Assembly (NCBI GenBank): GCA_023386115.1
Contig: JAEWKL010000818.1
Span: 1-15,771, forward strand
DNA length: 15,771 nucleotides
Direction of reading: 5' to 3'
DNA from: Pseudomonadota bacterium
GTDB taxonomy: Bacteria > Pseudomonadota > Alphaproteobacteria > Rhizobiales > Beijerinckiaceae
Notes under the pieces: model-generated
Databases searched by the model: none
Seen by the model: the letters and a program-made list of their open reading frames with translations, nothing else
What the model was told of the DNA's origin: nothing
Shown here: positions 1-8,021 of the stretch, one piece after another
How the letters are laid out: each line of letters opens with the position of its first letter
Numbering within the stretch: the stretch's first letter is position 1
Translations under genes and position numbers: made by a program

Positions 1-257
1 GGGGCGGCCCGGTCGAGGCGGCGATCCGCATCCATCTCCACCCGACCGTGCGGGCGAGCCGGGTCGGGCGCGGGGTGCGGCTCGCCGGGGCGGGCGCGCC
101 CTGGCTGTTCGAGGCGGACGAGCTCGATCCGGTGATCGAGGAGAGCGTGTTCTTCGCCGCCCTCAACGGCGCCCGCCGCACCGAGCAGATCGTGCTCCAC
201 CTCACGGTCGCCGATGGGGCCCGGGTGGCCTGGCGGTTCCGCCGGCTAGCGGATTAA
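1..257 (+). CDS. Heparinase II/III-like protein, C-terminal fragment (5' end outside window)
   Basis: The reading frame is open from the left edge (first whole codon at base 3) to TAA at 255-257, giving about 84 residues. The visible part reads IRIHLHPTVRAS, then a stretch ending APWLFEA, then IEESVFFAALNGARRTEQIV and a final WRF. This resembles the C-terminal beta-sandwich of heparinase II/III-like proteins, where an RFHLHP-type strand, a W.FEA strand, an IEES motif and a RRTEQIVL strand occur in this order. In that family the catalytic alpha/alpha toroid lies upstream and is not visible, so activity and substrate cannot be judged. Proteins of this type in alphaproteobacteria are often near cell-envelope or rRNA-methylase genes. 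A GTG at 48 is internal and not the real start. The assignment rests on motif recognition over a short fragment. Confidence 0.75.
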   Translation, partial: GGPVEAAIRIHLHPTVRASRVGRGVRLAGAGAPWLFEADELDPVIEESVFFAALNGARRTEQIVLHLTVADGARVAWRFRRLAD

Positions 258-268
258 GCCCATCTGTT

Positions 269-287
269 CGCGCCTGTTCGCGGCGCG
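269..287 (+). terminator. Possible short hairpin after the heparinase-like gene
   Basis: Six-base arms CGCGCC (269-274) and GGCGCG (282-287) pair perfectly around a 7-base loop, 12 bases after the stop codon. No T-tract follows, so this could be a weak or Rho-assisted terminator, or chance in GC-rich DNA. Confidence 0.2.
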
Positions 288-424
288 TGGACGGCGTGCC
301 GGACGATATTTTTCCTCGCCCCTCACTCATTTGGGGGTTTCGCGGTCCTGAATGAACATTCTTTGGGCAGGCCTCCGTGCTACAAACCGATGCCGAGTCG
401 GCCTCGGGCGGGGAACCCCACGGG

Positions 425-1585
425 ATGAAGCTGGACGCGCCGACCCTGGTGACCGTGACCGTCTTCGTGATGGTCGTGATGGGGGCGCTGTACCTCCTGT
501 CCTGGAGCCAGGCCCGACAGACCCGGGCGCTGGGCTTCCTCGGCGCCGCCCAGATCGTCGGCGCCGTCGCGGTCACGCTGTTCGGCCTGCGCGGCATCAT
601 CCCGGACTGGCTGTCGATCGGCCTCGCCAACGCGGTGATGCTCGGGGCCTTTGGGCTGATCTGGGGCGGCGCCCGCTCCTTCGAGGGACGGCGCGTCCCG
701 GTCCTCTGGATCGCCGCCGGCCCGATCGTCTGGCTCGCCGCCTGCCTGGTGCCGCCGTTCTACGCCTCCCTCGGCGCCCGGGTGATCCTCTCCTCGGCCA
801 TCGCGGGCCTCGCCTGCGCGCTCGCCGCCCGCACCCTCTGGCACCATCGCGGCGAGCGGCTGCCGTCGCGGGCCCCGGCGGCGATCCTGCTCGCCAGCGA
901 GGCGCTGCTGATCTGGGCGCGGATTCCCGCCACCCTGGTCCTGCCGGCGCCGCCGACGGGAGTGCCAGGCCAGACCTTCTGGGTGGCGGCCCTGTCCTTC
1001 GTCGCCCTGCTCTACACCGTGGCGGTCTCGGTGCTGTTCATGGCGATGGCCAAGGAGCGCCTCGAGGCCGAGCAGCGCCGCGCCGCCGAGACCGACCCGC
1101 TCACCGGCGTCGCCAACCGCCGGGCATTGGCGGACACGGCCCGCCGGGCGCGCGCGGCCGGGCCCATGGCCCTGCTGCTGTTCGACCTCGACCACTTCAA
1201 GCGGGTCAACGACACCTACGGCCACGCCGTCGGCGACGCCGTGCTGATCGGCTTCTGCGCCGCCGCCCGCCAGGTCCTGCCCGAGGGAGCTGCGTTCGGG
1301 CGCCTCGGCGGCGAGGAATTCGCCTGCCTGCTGCCCGGCGTCGGCACGGCCGAGGCGGCGCGCGTCGCCGAGACCGTGCGCATCGCCGTGGCAGCGATGC
1401 GCCCCGACCTGGTGCCGGACCTCGCGGTCACGGTGAGCATCGGGGTCGCCAGAAGCACGGGCGATATGGGAAAGGGCGATTTCGACACCCTGCTCGGACT
1501 CGCCGACCGGGCGCTCTACCAGGCCAAGGCGCAGGGGCGGGACCGGGTGGTGCTGGCCGGGCCGGACCTGCGGCAGGTGGCGTGA
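425..1585 (+). CDS. Membrane-anchored GGDEF diguanylate cyclase
   Basis: The protein would make cyclic di-GMP from two GTP at the inner membrane. From ATG at 425 it has 386 residues. About seven hydrophobic segments fill residues 8-208, with no recognised extracellular sensor fold. A short linker (KERLEAEQRRAAETD) leads to a GGDEF domain at about 222-380. It starts at DPLTGVANRR and carries FDLDHFK (Asp254), the N262-D263 pair and the catalytic loop RLGGEEF (GGEEF at 295-299). These are the residues expected for an active cyclase. The RxxD inhibitory I-site normally five residues before GGEEF is absent (PEGA there). A GTG at 377 would add 16 polar residues; I prefer 425 because GGGGA lies about 10 bases upstream and the protein then begins directly at the first membrane helix. 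No EAL domain is fused. The gene stands alone, in the same direction as its neighbours. Confidence 0.93.
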   Translation: MKLDAPTLVTVTVFVMVVMGALYLLSWSQARQTRALGFLGAAQIVGAVAVTLFGLRGIIPDWLSIGLANAVMLGAFGLIWGGARSFEGRRVPVLWIAAGPIVWLAACLVPPFYASLGARVILSSAIAGLACALAARTLWHHRGERLPSRAPAAILLASEALLIWARIPATLVLPAPPTGVPGQTFWVAALSFVALLYTVAVSVLFMAMAKERLEAEQRRAAETDPLTGVANRRALADTARRARAAGPMALLLFDLDHFKRVNDTYGHAVGDAVLIGFCAAARQVLPEGAAFGRLGGEEFACLLPGVGTAEAARVAETVRIAVAAMRPDLVPDLAVTVSIGVARSTGDMGKGDFDTLLGLADRALYQAKAQGRDRVVLAGPDLRQVA

Positions 1586-1721
1586 GAGAAGACCGGGTCT
1601 CTCCCGACGCAGTCCCATCCGGCGCCCGCCCGGCTTGTCGTCGCGTCCTGGGCTCCTAAGACATCCCCCATCCCGTGATCGCCGGGCGCACGGCGTCCGG
1701 CGCCAGATGAGGGCTCAACTT

Positions 1722-2765
1722 ATGGAATATCGGCAGTTCGGGCGGTCCGGCCTCAAGGTTCCGGTCTTGAGCCTCGGCACCGGCACCTTCGGGGGCAGCA
1801 ACGAATTCTTCCAGCGCTGGGGCCGGACCGACGTCGCCGAGGCGAGCCGGATGGTCGACCTGTGCCTCGACGCTGGGGTCAACTTCTTCGACACCGCCGA
1901 CATCTACTCGCAGGGCGCCTCCGAGGAGATCCTGGGCCAGGCGCTCAAGGGCAAGCGCGACCGGGCGCTGATCTCCACGAAGGCGACCTTCCCGATGGGC
2001 GAGGGACCGAACGGCATAGGACCGAACGACATGGGCTCGTCGCGCTACCATCTGGTGCGCGCCTGCGAGGCGAGCCTGCGCCGGCTCGGCACCGACCATA
2101 TCGACGTCTACTTCATGCACGGCTTCGACGCGCTCACGCCCGTCGACGAGACTCTGCGGGCCCTCGACGACCTCGTGCGGGCGGGCAAGATCGGCTATAT
2201 CGGCGCCTCGAACTTCTCCGGCTGGCAGCTGATGAAGGCGCTCTCGACCTCCGAGCGCTACGGGCTGTCCCGCTACGTCGCCTATCAGGGCTACTACTCG
2301 CTGGTCGGCCGGCACTACGAGTGGGAGCTGATGCCGCTCGGCCTCGACCAGGGCGTCGCCCTGATGGTGTGGAGCCCGCTCGGCTGGGGCCGGCTCACCG
2401 GCAAGATCCGCCGCGGCGCCAATACCAGCGGGCGCATCGCGTCGGGCGGCGCCGAGGGCGGGCCGCCGGTCGCCGACGAGGCCCTGTTCCGCGTCGTCGA
2501 CGTCCTCGACGCACTCGCCGCCGAGACCGGGCGCAGCGTGGCGCAGGTGGCCCTCAACTGGCTGCTGAGCCGCCCGACGGTCGCCAACATCGTGGTCGGC
2601 GCCCGCAACGAGGAGCAGCTGAAGCAGAATCTCGGCGCGGTCGGCTGGACCCTCGACCCTGCCCAGATCGCCCGCCTCGACGCGGCGAGCCAGGAGACGC
2701 CGATCTATCCCTACTGGCACCAGAAGGGCTTCGACGAGCGCAACCCGAAGCCGACGACCTGGTAG
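1722..2765 (+). CDS. Aldo/keto reductase, NADP-dependent oxidoreductase family
   Basis: This is a 347-residue single-domain protein of the aldo/keto reductase superfamily, a TIM barrel that reduces aldehydes or ketones with NADPH in the cytoplasm. The N-terminus MEYRQFGRSGLKVPVLSLGT is typical of the bacterial branch that includes E. coli YajO and related potassium-channel beta-subunit-like enzymes. The catalytic tetrad is complete: Asp57 and Tyr62 (FFDTADIYSQG), Lys87 (ISTKATF) and His133 (FMHGFD). The cofactor region near the C-terminus (IVVGARNEEQLKQNL, about 290-304) is also conserved. The frame extends upstream to 1635, but the start at 1722 matches the family N-terminus and has GAGGG about 9 bases before it. 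The natural substrate cannot be read from the sequence. A 164-base gap separates it from the kinase gene, so co-transcription is possible but not shown. Confidence 0.95.
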   Translation: MEYRQFGRSGLKVPVLSLGTGTFGGSNEFFQRWGRTDVAEASRMVDLCLDAGVNFFDTADIYSQGASEEILGQALKGKRDRALISTKATFPMGEGPNGIGPNDMGSSRYHLVRACEASLRRLGTDHIDVYFMHGFDALTPVDETLRALDDLVRAGKIGYIGASNFSGWQLMKALSTSERYGLSRYVAYQGYYSLVGRHYEWELMPLGLDQGVALMVWSPLGWGRLTGKIRRGANTSGRIASGGAEGGPPVADEALFRVVDVLDALAAETGRSVAQVALNWLLSRPTVANIVVGARNEEQLKQNLGAVGWTLDPAQIARLDAASQETPIYPYWHQKGFDERNPKPTTW

Positions 2766-2929
2766 GCCATGCAATCGGCGGATGATCAAATGCGATTGCG
2801 CAACTCCAGTTTCGTGCATCGCGCGGGCAGGCAAGCTGCGGTATGATAGACGGTTCGTAATCCCCGGTTCCGTCGAGCCGGAGGCGAACCGCCCCGGTCG
2901 GGCGGTCGACGCGAGCCTCGAGGTCCCTG

Positions 2930-5353
2930 ATGGCGCATGAAGGCGTCCACGATCCCGTCCTCGTCTGCCTCTCGATCGCGATCGCCATGCTGGCCTCCTT
3001 CGTGGCGCTGGACCTGGCGGGGCGGATGAAGGCCGCGACCGGCTGGGCCCGGCGAGCCTGGCTGATGACGGCGGCCCTGGTGCTCGGGGGCGGCGTCTGG
3101 TCGATGCACTTCGTCGCGATGCTGGCCTTCCGGCTGCCGGATCTCGAGATCACCTACGATCTCGGCCTCACGCTGCTCTCCCTCGCGCTTCCGGTCGCCG
3201 TGACCGCCTTCGGCCTCGCCGTCGCCCAGAGGCGGAGCGCGGGGCCGGGAACCATCGTGGTGGCGGGCCTGGTGACCGGGCTCGGCATCGCCTCGATGCA
3301 CTATACCGGCATGGCGGCGATGCGCCTGGCCGCCATTCTCCACTACGATCCGGCCTGGACGACCGCCTCGGTGCTGATCGCGGTCGGGGCCGCCACCGTG
3401 GCGATCCGGCTGGCGCTCGGCGAGAGTGGGCTCCCCTTGCGGGTCGCAGCCTCCGGGGCGATGGGACTCGCCATCGCGGGCATGCACTACGCGGCGATGC
3501 AGGGCCTGCACGTCTCGCACCAGGCGGGGGCGGACCATGCCGGGGCGGGGGCAGGGGTCGACCAGGTTCGCCTCGCCGTCGGCGTCACGGCGGTGACCTT
3601 CCTGGTCCTCACCCTCGCGCTGCTCGCCGCCGCGATCGACCGCCGCGTCTCGCAGCGCGCCGCCCGCGAGGCCGCGGCCTTGCGCGCCAGCGAGGAGCGC
3701 TACCGCCTGCTTCTCCAGAGCGTGACCGACTACGCGATCTTCATGCTCGACCGCGACGGCGTGGTGGCGAACTGGAATGCCGGCGCCTGCCGGATCAAGG
3801 GCTACGAGGCCGAGGAGATCGTGGGCCAGCACTTCTCGCGCTTCTACACCGAGGAGGACCGGGCTGCGGGCGTGCCGGCCCACGCGCTCGCCACCGCGGC
3901 GGAACACGGCAAGTTCGAGGCCGAGGGCTGGCGGGTGCGCCGGGACGGCACCCGGTTCTGGGCGAGCGTCGTGATCGACGCGATCATCGGCGAGGAGGGC
4001 CGGCTCGTCGGCTTCGCCAAGGTCACCCGCGACATCACCGAGCGCAAGCGGGCCCAGGCCGCCCTGGAGCAGGCGCAAGCCGCCTTCGCCCAGGCGCAGA
4101 AGATGGAGGCGGTGGGCCAGCTCACCGGCGGCGTCGCCCACGACTTCAACAACCTGTTGATGGCGGTGCTGGGCAGCCTGGAATTGCTGCGCAAGCGCCT
4201 GCCTGACGATCCTCGACTGCTGCGCCTGCTCGACAACGCGGTGCAGGGCGCCGAGCGCGGCGCGGCCCTGACCCAGCGGATGCTGGCCTTCGCCAGGCGC
4301 CAGGAACTCAAGCCCGAGGCGGTCGACCTCGCGCGTCTGGTGCGCAACATGTCAGACCTGTTGCAGCGCTCGATCGGCCCGGCCGTGCGGATCGAGACGC
4401 GCTTTCCCGTCGGCCTTCCGCCGGCCCTGGTCGACGCCCACCAGCTTGAGCTCGCGCTCCTCAACCTCGTGGTCAATGCCCGCGACGCGATGCCGGAAGG
4501 CGGCACCGTCACGATCGCGGCCCGGCTGGGCCAGGAGAAGCTTGAAACCGACACGGCCGGGCAAGATCACCCGGGGCAAGATCACCCTGGGCAAGGCAGG
4601 CTTGAACAAGACAGGCCTGGGCGAGACAGGCCTGGACGCGAGAACCCGGCCGGGGACGGCGTGCCCCTGCTCTGCCTGGCAGTCACCGATACCGGCACCG
4701 GCATGGACGAGGCGACCCTGGCCCGGGCGCAGGAGCCGTTCTTCACCACCAAGGGCGTCGGCCGGGGCACCGGCCTCGGCCTCTCGATGGTGCATGGCCT
4801 GGCGGCGCAGTCGCGGGGTCGGCTGGTGCTGCGCAGCCGGCCAGGCGCCGGGACCACGGCCGAGATCTGGCTGCCGGTGGCGGCGGCGGCAGGCGCTCGC
4901 GGCGAGCCGGAGACCGCGGCGCCGCGCATCGCGCCGCTCCGCCTCGTCGCCTCCCAGGTCGTCCTCGTCGTCGACGACGATCCGCTGGTGCTCGAGAACA
5001 GCGCCGCGATGCTGGAGGATCTCGGCCACCGGGTGATCGAGGCCCGCTCCGGCCAGGAGGCGCTGGAGCTGATGCGCCGCGCCCGCACCCTCGACCTCGT
5101 GCTGACCGACCACGCCATGCCGGAGATGACCGGCCTCCAGCTCGCCGCCCGCATCGCGGCCGAGCGGCCCGGCCTCAAGGTGATTCTCGCCACCGGCTAC
5201 GCCGACCTCGCTCCGGATGAAGCTGCCCGCCTGCCGCGTCTGGCCAAGCCCTACGACCAGGCGACGCTCGCCCGGATGATCGAGGCGGTGATGCGAGGGG
5301 CGGAGGGGACCGGCGGGGACGGAACCGTGGTGCCGTTCCCGAAGAGCGCGTGA
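2930..5353 (+). CDS. MHYT-domain hybrid sensor histidine kinase/response regulator
   Basis: This 807-residue inner-membrane protein has domains in the order MHYT, PAS, HisKA, HATPase, REC. The MHYT sensor (about 10-235, seven membrane helices) has three signature motifs: SMHFVAM (59-61), SMHYTGM (123-126) and GMHYAAM (185-188). In this family these are proposed to bind a metal, possibly copper, and to sense a gas or redox signal. A PAS domain spans about 255-375 and ends in DITERKRAQ. The phospho-acceptor is His404 in GGVAHDFNN. The ATPase domain has its N box at Asn516 (NARDAMPEGG), DTGTGM at 587 and TTKGVGRGTGLGLS from about 606. The C-terminal receiver has the acidic cluster 682-684, phospho-acceptor Asp727 (TDHAMPEM) and Lys773 (AKP). 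Residues 538-577 are an unusual low-complexity insert between the N and G1 boxes. There is no DNA-binding output domain, so phosphotransfer or feedback control is likely. AGG lies 7 bases before ATG. Confidence 0.95.
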   Translation: MAHEGVHDPVLVCLSIAIAMLASFVALDLAGRMKAATGWARRAWLMTAALVLGGGVWSMHFVAMLAFRLPDLEITYDLGLTLLSLALPVAVTAFGLAVAQRRSAGPGTIVVAGLVTGLGIASMHYTGMAAMRLAAILHYDPAWTTASVLIAVGAATVAIRLALGESGLPLRVAASGAMGLAIAGMHYAAMQGLHVSHQAGADHAGAGAGVDQVRLAVGVTAVTFLVLTLALLAAAIDRRVSQRAAREAAALRASEERYRLLLQSVTDYAIFMLDRDGVVANWNAGACRIKGYEAEEIVGQHFSRFYTEEDRAAGVPAHALATAAEHGKFEAEGWRVRRDGTRFWASVVIDAIIGEEGRLVGFAKVTRDITERKRAQAALEQAQAAFAQAQKMEAVGQLTGGVAHDFNNLLMAVLGSLELLRKRLPDDPRLLRLLDNAVQGAERGAALTQRMLAFARRQELKPEAVDLARLVRNMSDLLQRSIGPAVRIETRFPVGLPPALVDAHQLELALLNLVVNARDAMPEGGTVTIAARLGQEKLETDTAGQDHPGQDHPGQGRLEQDRPGRDRPGRENPAGDGVPLLCLAVTDTGTGMDEATLARAQEPFFTTKGVGRGTGLGLSMVHGLAAQSRGRLVLRSRPGAGTTAEIWLPVAAAAGARGEPETAAPRIAPLRLVASQVVLVVDDDPLVLENSAAMLEDLGHRVIEARSGQEALELMRRARTLDLVLTDHAMPEMTGLQLAARIAAERPGLKVILATGYADLAPDEAARLPRLAKPYDQATLARMIEAVMRGAEGTGGDGTVVPFPKSA
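4559..4648 (+). repeat. In-frame 15-bp minisatellite, six copies, inside the kinase ATPase domain
   Basis: Six consecutive 15-base units start at 4559, 4574, 4589, 4604, 4619 and 4634, with a consensus close to GGGCAAGACAGGCCT. Units 1 and 2 differ at a single base; later units drift. The phase matches the kinase codons, so each unit encodes five residues: GQDHP, GQDHP, GQGRL, EQDRP, GRDRP, GRENP (residues 544-573). Because 15 is divisible by 3, copy-number change would keep the frame. The insert falls in the loop between the N box and the DTGTGM strand of the ATPase domain. Confidence 0.93.
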
Positions 5354-5393
5354 GCGGCCGACGGTCTTTTGCGGCACGATTCCGCTGCCCACC

Positions 5394-5534
5394 AAGTCAT
5401 TCCGGGGCCGCGCAGCGGAGCCCGGAATCCAGACGCTCAGGTCTGCGAAGATCAAGCTGGCGATGTTCCGCGTTTTTCTGGTACCTCGGCGTGTCTGGAT
5501 ACCGGGCTCCGCTGCGCCGCCCCGGGATGACCTT
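5394..5534. repeat. Large imperfect palindromic repeat (MITE-like or intergenic repeat), about 140 bp
   Basis: The left arm (5394-5434) and the reverse complement of the right arm (5493-5534) are nearly identical over about 40 bases. They share the core GGCGCAGCGGAGCCCGG or its close variant, and flank a 58-base centre. Each arm can also fold on itself, since ATTCCGGG pairs with CCCGGAAT. There is no open reading frame of interest and no transposase. The core recurs at 15210-15238, so this is a dispersed family. It fills most of the 258-base gap between the convergent kinase and RNase HI genes and could act as a two-way terminator or be a non-autonomous mobile element. The repeat structure is seen directly; the function is inference. 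Confidence 0.85.
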
Positions 5535-5611
5535 GTGAGCCGGACATGGTGAGGCCAGCGAGGGCGCTCGAACCGCGAAGCCGGCGACGACCTCCCGCTC
5601 ACGCCGCCCGC

Positions 5612-6349
5612 TCACGCCGCCGGCATTTTCCTCGCTTTCGCCTCGCGCAGCAGCGCCAGCCCCTCGGGCCCGAGATCGAGCGCGAGGCGCAAGACCTCGT
5701 CGGCATAGGCCTGCGGCGTGGTGCCGGCCTGCTTGGCCGCGCGGGCGAGGCGCAGGCCGAGCCCGCCCTCAACCGGGATCGAGGTGCCGCGGGGTGCCAG
5801 CTCCGGTGGGGCAGCGGAAGGCGAGGCGCCGGAGCCCGCGGAGGCGACCAGCGAGGCCGGCGTCTTGGCCGGCGTCTTGGCTGGCGTCTTGGCCGGCGCG
5901 ATGTCGGCCCGGGGCGGCAGGCCGAGGGCCTGGCGCCTCCCTTGCGCGGCCAGACGGTCGGCGCGCTCGTTGCCGGCATGTCCCGCATGGCCCTTCACCC
6001 AGACCCAGCGCACGTCGCGCCGCGCCGCCAGTTCGTCGAGGCGCTGCATCAATTCGACGTTCTTCACCGGGCCGGTGGTGGTGCGCCAGCCCTTGAGCTT
6101 CCAGCCGCGGATCCACTCGGTGACCGACTTGATCACGTACTGGCTGTCGCAGCGCATCTCGATCGCCGCGCCCTCGGGGAAATGCTCCAGCGCCCGGATC
6201 GCGGCGGTCAATTCCATGCGGTTGTTGGTGCTCTGCGGATCGCCCCCGCACAGCTCGACGGTGCCCTCCGGCGCCTCGATCACCACGCCCCAGCCGCCCG
6301 GGCCGGGATTGGGATCGCAGCCGCCGTCGGCGTACACGATGGTTCGCAT
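5612..6349 (-). CDS. rnhA: Ribonuclease HI with C-terminal extension
   Basis: This enzyme cleaves the RNA strand of RNA-DNA hybrids in the cytoplasm, for example in R-loops and Okazaki primers. The full catalytic set is present: Asp8 (YADGGCDPNPGPGGWG), Glu46 (TNNRMELTAAI), Asp68 (RCDSQYV) and Asp131 (GNERADRLA), with the flexible-loop His121 (VKGHAGHAGN). The standard domain of about 145-150 residues ends near RRQALGL. Unusually, the protein has 245 residues. After the domain come a threefold AKTP repeat (about 152-163), an Ala/Ser/Pro-rich linker, and a charged, probably helical tail (PVEGGLGLRLARAAKQAG to the end) that I do not recognise. The ATG at 6349 gives the canonical MRTIVYADGG start. 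The gene is convergent with the kinase gene and divergent from the permease gene, which starts 249 bases away. Confidence 0.96.
   Translation of the reverse strand: MRTIVYADGGCDPNPGPGGWGVVIEAPEGTVELCGGDPQSTNNRMELTAAIRALEHFPEGAAIEMRCDSQYVIKSVTEWIRGWKLKGWRTTTGPVKNVELMQRLDELAARRDVRWVWVKGHAGHAGNERADRLAAQGRRQALGLPPRADIAPAKTPAKTPAKTPASLVASAGSGASPSAAPPELAPRGTSIPVEGGLGLRLARAAKQAGTTPQAYADEVLRLALDLGPEGLALLREAKARKMPAA
5859..5894 (-). repeat. Three 12-bp tandem units encoding AKTP repeats in RNase HI
   Basis: Plus-strand units GGCGTCTTGGCC at 5859, 5871 and 5883 (one base differs in the second) read on the minus strand as Ala-Lys-Thr-Pro three times. The unit length is a multiple of three, so expansion or contraction would stay in frame. 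The basic, proline-rich segment looks like a flexible linker between the RNase H domain and the C-terminal tail. Confidence 0.9.
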
Positions 6350-6598
6350 GGAAGCCTTGCCTGAACGTCACAATGGAACGCGGCCGCGCCCCTCGGGAGG
6401 GCTGCCGGCCGCGTGGGCAGTGTCGGCCCGGAATGGTGAACAAATACCCAGGCGCGCGCCTCCGCAACCCGGGCGGGCGCTGGCACGGCGCTTGCGGCTC
6501 CTCCAGGATGCGCGATGATGAGGCGCCGGCGCGACGCAGGGGCGTCGCAGTCGGCCCGCCCGCGCTGCCCTTGAGATCACCGCAGACGAGACGCGCCC

Positions 6599-7994
6599 AT
6601 GCCAGTCGAGACCGCCGACGCCGTCGAGGAGATGCTGCCGCCGGCCCGCCTCGTGCCGCTGGCGTTGCAGCACGTGCTGGTGATGTATGCGGGCGCCGTC
6701 GCGGTGCCGCTGATCATCGGCCGGGCGCTTGGCTTACGCCCCGAGGAGGTGGCGTTCCTGGTCAGCGCCGACCTGTTCGCCTGCGGCCTCGCGACCCTGA
6801 TCCAGTCGGCGGGATGTCCGGGTGTCGGCATTCGCCTGCCGGTGATGATGGGCGTGACCTTCGCGGCGGTCGGGCCGATGCTGTCGATGGCGGCCACGCC
6901 CGGGATCGGGCTACTGGGCATCTACGGCTCGGCGATCGGCGCCGGCCTCTTCGGATTCCTGGTCGCGCCCTTCGTCAGCCGCCTCCTGCCGCTGTTTCCG
7001 CCGGTCGTCACCGGCACCATCATCCTGGTCATCGGCATCTCGCTCATGCGGGTCGGCATCAACTGGGCCGGCGGCGGCCAGCCGACGCTGACGAAGGTCA
7101 TCGACGGCGTGCCCGCCGCCTTGCCGAACCCGAACTACGCGCAGCCCGGCGGCCTCGGCATCGCCCTCCTGGTGCTGCTGACGATCTTGGGGTTGATCCG
7201 CTGGGGCCGGGGCTTCCTCGCCAACGTCGCGGTGCTGCTGGGCATCGTCGCGGGCTCGGTGCTCGCGGCCTGCCTCGGCCTGATGCCTCTCGACAAGGTC
7301 GCGGCGGCGCCCTGGTTCGCCGCCGTCCTGCCGTTCCATTTCGGCTGGCCGGAATTCCATCTGGTGCCGACCGCCACGATGTGCGTGGTGATGATCGTCG
7401 TGATGATCGAATCGACCGGGATGTTCCTGGCGCTGGGCGAGATCACCGGCCGGCCGGTGTCGCAGACGGATCTCGCCCGCGGCCTGCGGGCCGATGGGCT
7501 CGGCACGCTCTTGGGCGGCGTCTTCAACACCTTCCCGTATACTTCGTTCTCGCAGAATGTCGGCCTCGTCGGGGTGACAGGGGTGCGCTCGCGCTACATC
7601 ACGGTGGCCGGCGGGGTGATCATGCTGGCGCTCGGCCTGTTGCCGAAGATGGCCGCCCTGGTCGAGGCGGTGCCGCAGGTGGTGCTCGGCGGAGCGGGCC
7701 TCGTGATGTTCGGCATGGTGGCGGCCACCGGCGCGCGCATCCTCACGGCGGTCGATTTCCGGGGCCAGCCGAAGAACCAGTTCGTGGTGGCGATCGCAGT
7801 CGGCTTGGGCATGATCCCGCTGGTGGCCCCGACCTTCTTCCGCAACCTGCCGCACGCGCTGCACCCGCTGCTCGAATCGGGCATCCTGCTCGCCTCGATC
7901 GCCGCGGTCGTGCTCAACGCCTTCTTCAACGGCCTCGGGAGCACCGAGCAGGCGGGACGCTTCCGCCGCGGCGGCCGCCGCCGAACACGTTTGA
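6599..7994 (+). CDS. Urate/xanthine permease, NCS2 family, apparently frameshifted at its 3' end
   Basis: This is a nucleobase:cation symporter-2 transporter, an inner-membrane importer of xanthine or urate with 12-14 membrane helices. It has LALQHVLVMYAG (His25) in the first helix, VMIESTGMFLALGEITGRP (Glu271), and the family signature SQNVGLVGVTGVRSR (Gln319-Asn320). Family sequence continues to LNAFFNGLGSTEQA at about 7951, some 451 residues, which is nearly full length. After that the frame has no stop until 8536, deep inside urate oxidase. Moving forward one base near 7953-7958, in the run GCGGGAC, gives a natural-looking tail, DASAAAAAAEHV, ending at TGA 7992-7994, for about 465 residues. 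This fits one extra base or two lost bases. I give the inferred original end. Position just before urate oxidase suggests urate as substrate. If the shift is real the core transporter is probably intact. Confidence 0.88.
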
Positions 7995-8012
7995 TCCGAG
8001 ATCCTTTCCCAC

Positions 8013-8018
8013 GAGGAA
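8013..8018 (+). promoter_or_regulatory. Ribosome binding site of urate oxidase
   Basis: GAGGAA at 8013-8018 lies just before ATG 8022, with GAGG five bases from the start codon. It also falls 18 bases after the inferred true stop of the permease, which fits a normal two-gene operon with a short spacer. Confidence 0.7.
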
Positions 8019-8021
8019 CCG

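Noticed and set aside
319..340. Terminator CCCC...GGGG followed by TTT before the cyclase gene
   Set aside because: The stem is only four base pairs, and the AT-richer stretch around it could equally be promoter sequence.
1584..1603. Terminator after the cyclase gene (GAGAGA/TCTCTC arms)
   Set aside because: The stem is only six A/G-C/T pairs with an eight-base loop and no T-run after it, so it could easily be chance.
352..1659. Other long frames across the cyclase gene on both strands (352-1659 plus, 380-1618 minus)
   Set aside because: High-GC shadow frames; composition is Arg/Pro/Gly-rich and the GGDEF frame explains the region.
2771..2799. Terminator after the aldo/keto reductase (GCAATCG/CGATTGC arms)
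   Set aside because: The arms are seven bases with a long 15-base loop and no T-run; too weak to call.
2786..5602. Very long minus-strand open frames opposite the hybrid kinase (2786-4141 and 4352-5602)
   Set aside because: They mirror the strong third-position GC bias of the kinase gene. Their translations are rich in Gly, Arg, His and Glu without motifs, while the plus strand encodes a full set of kinase domains.
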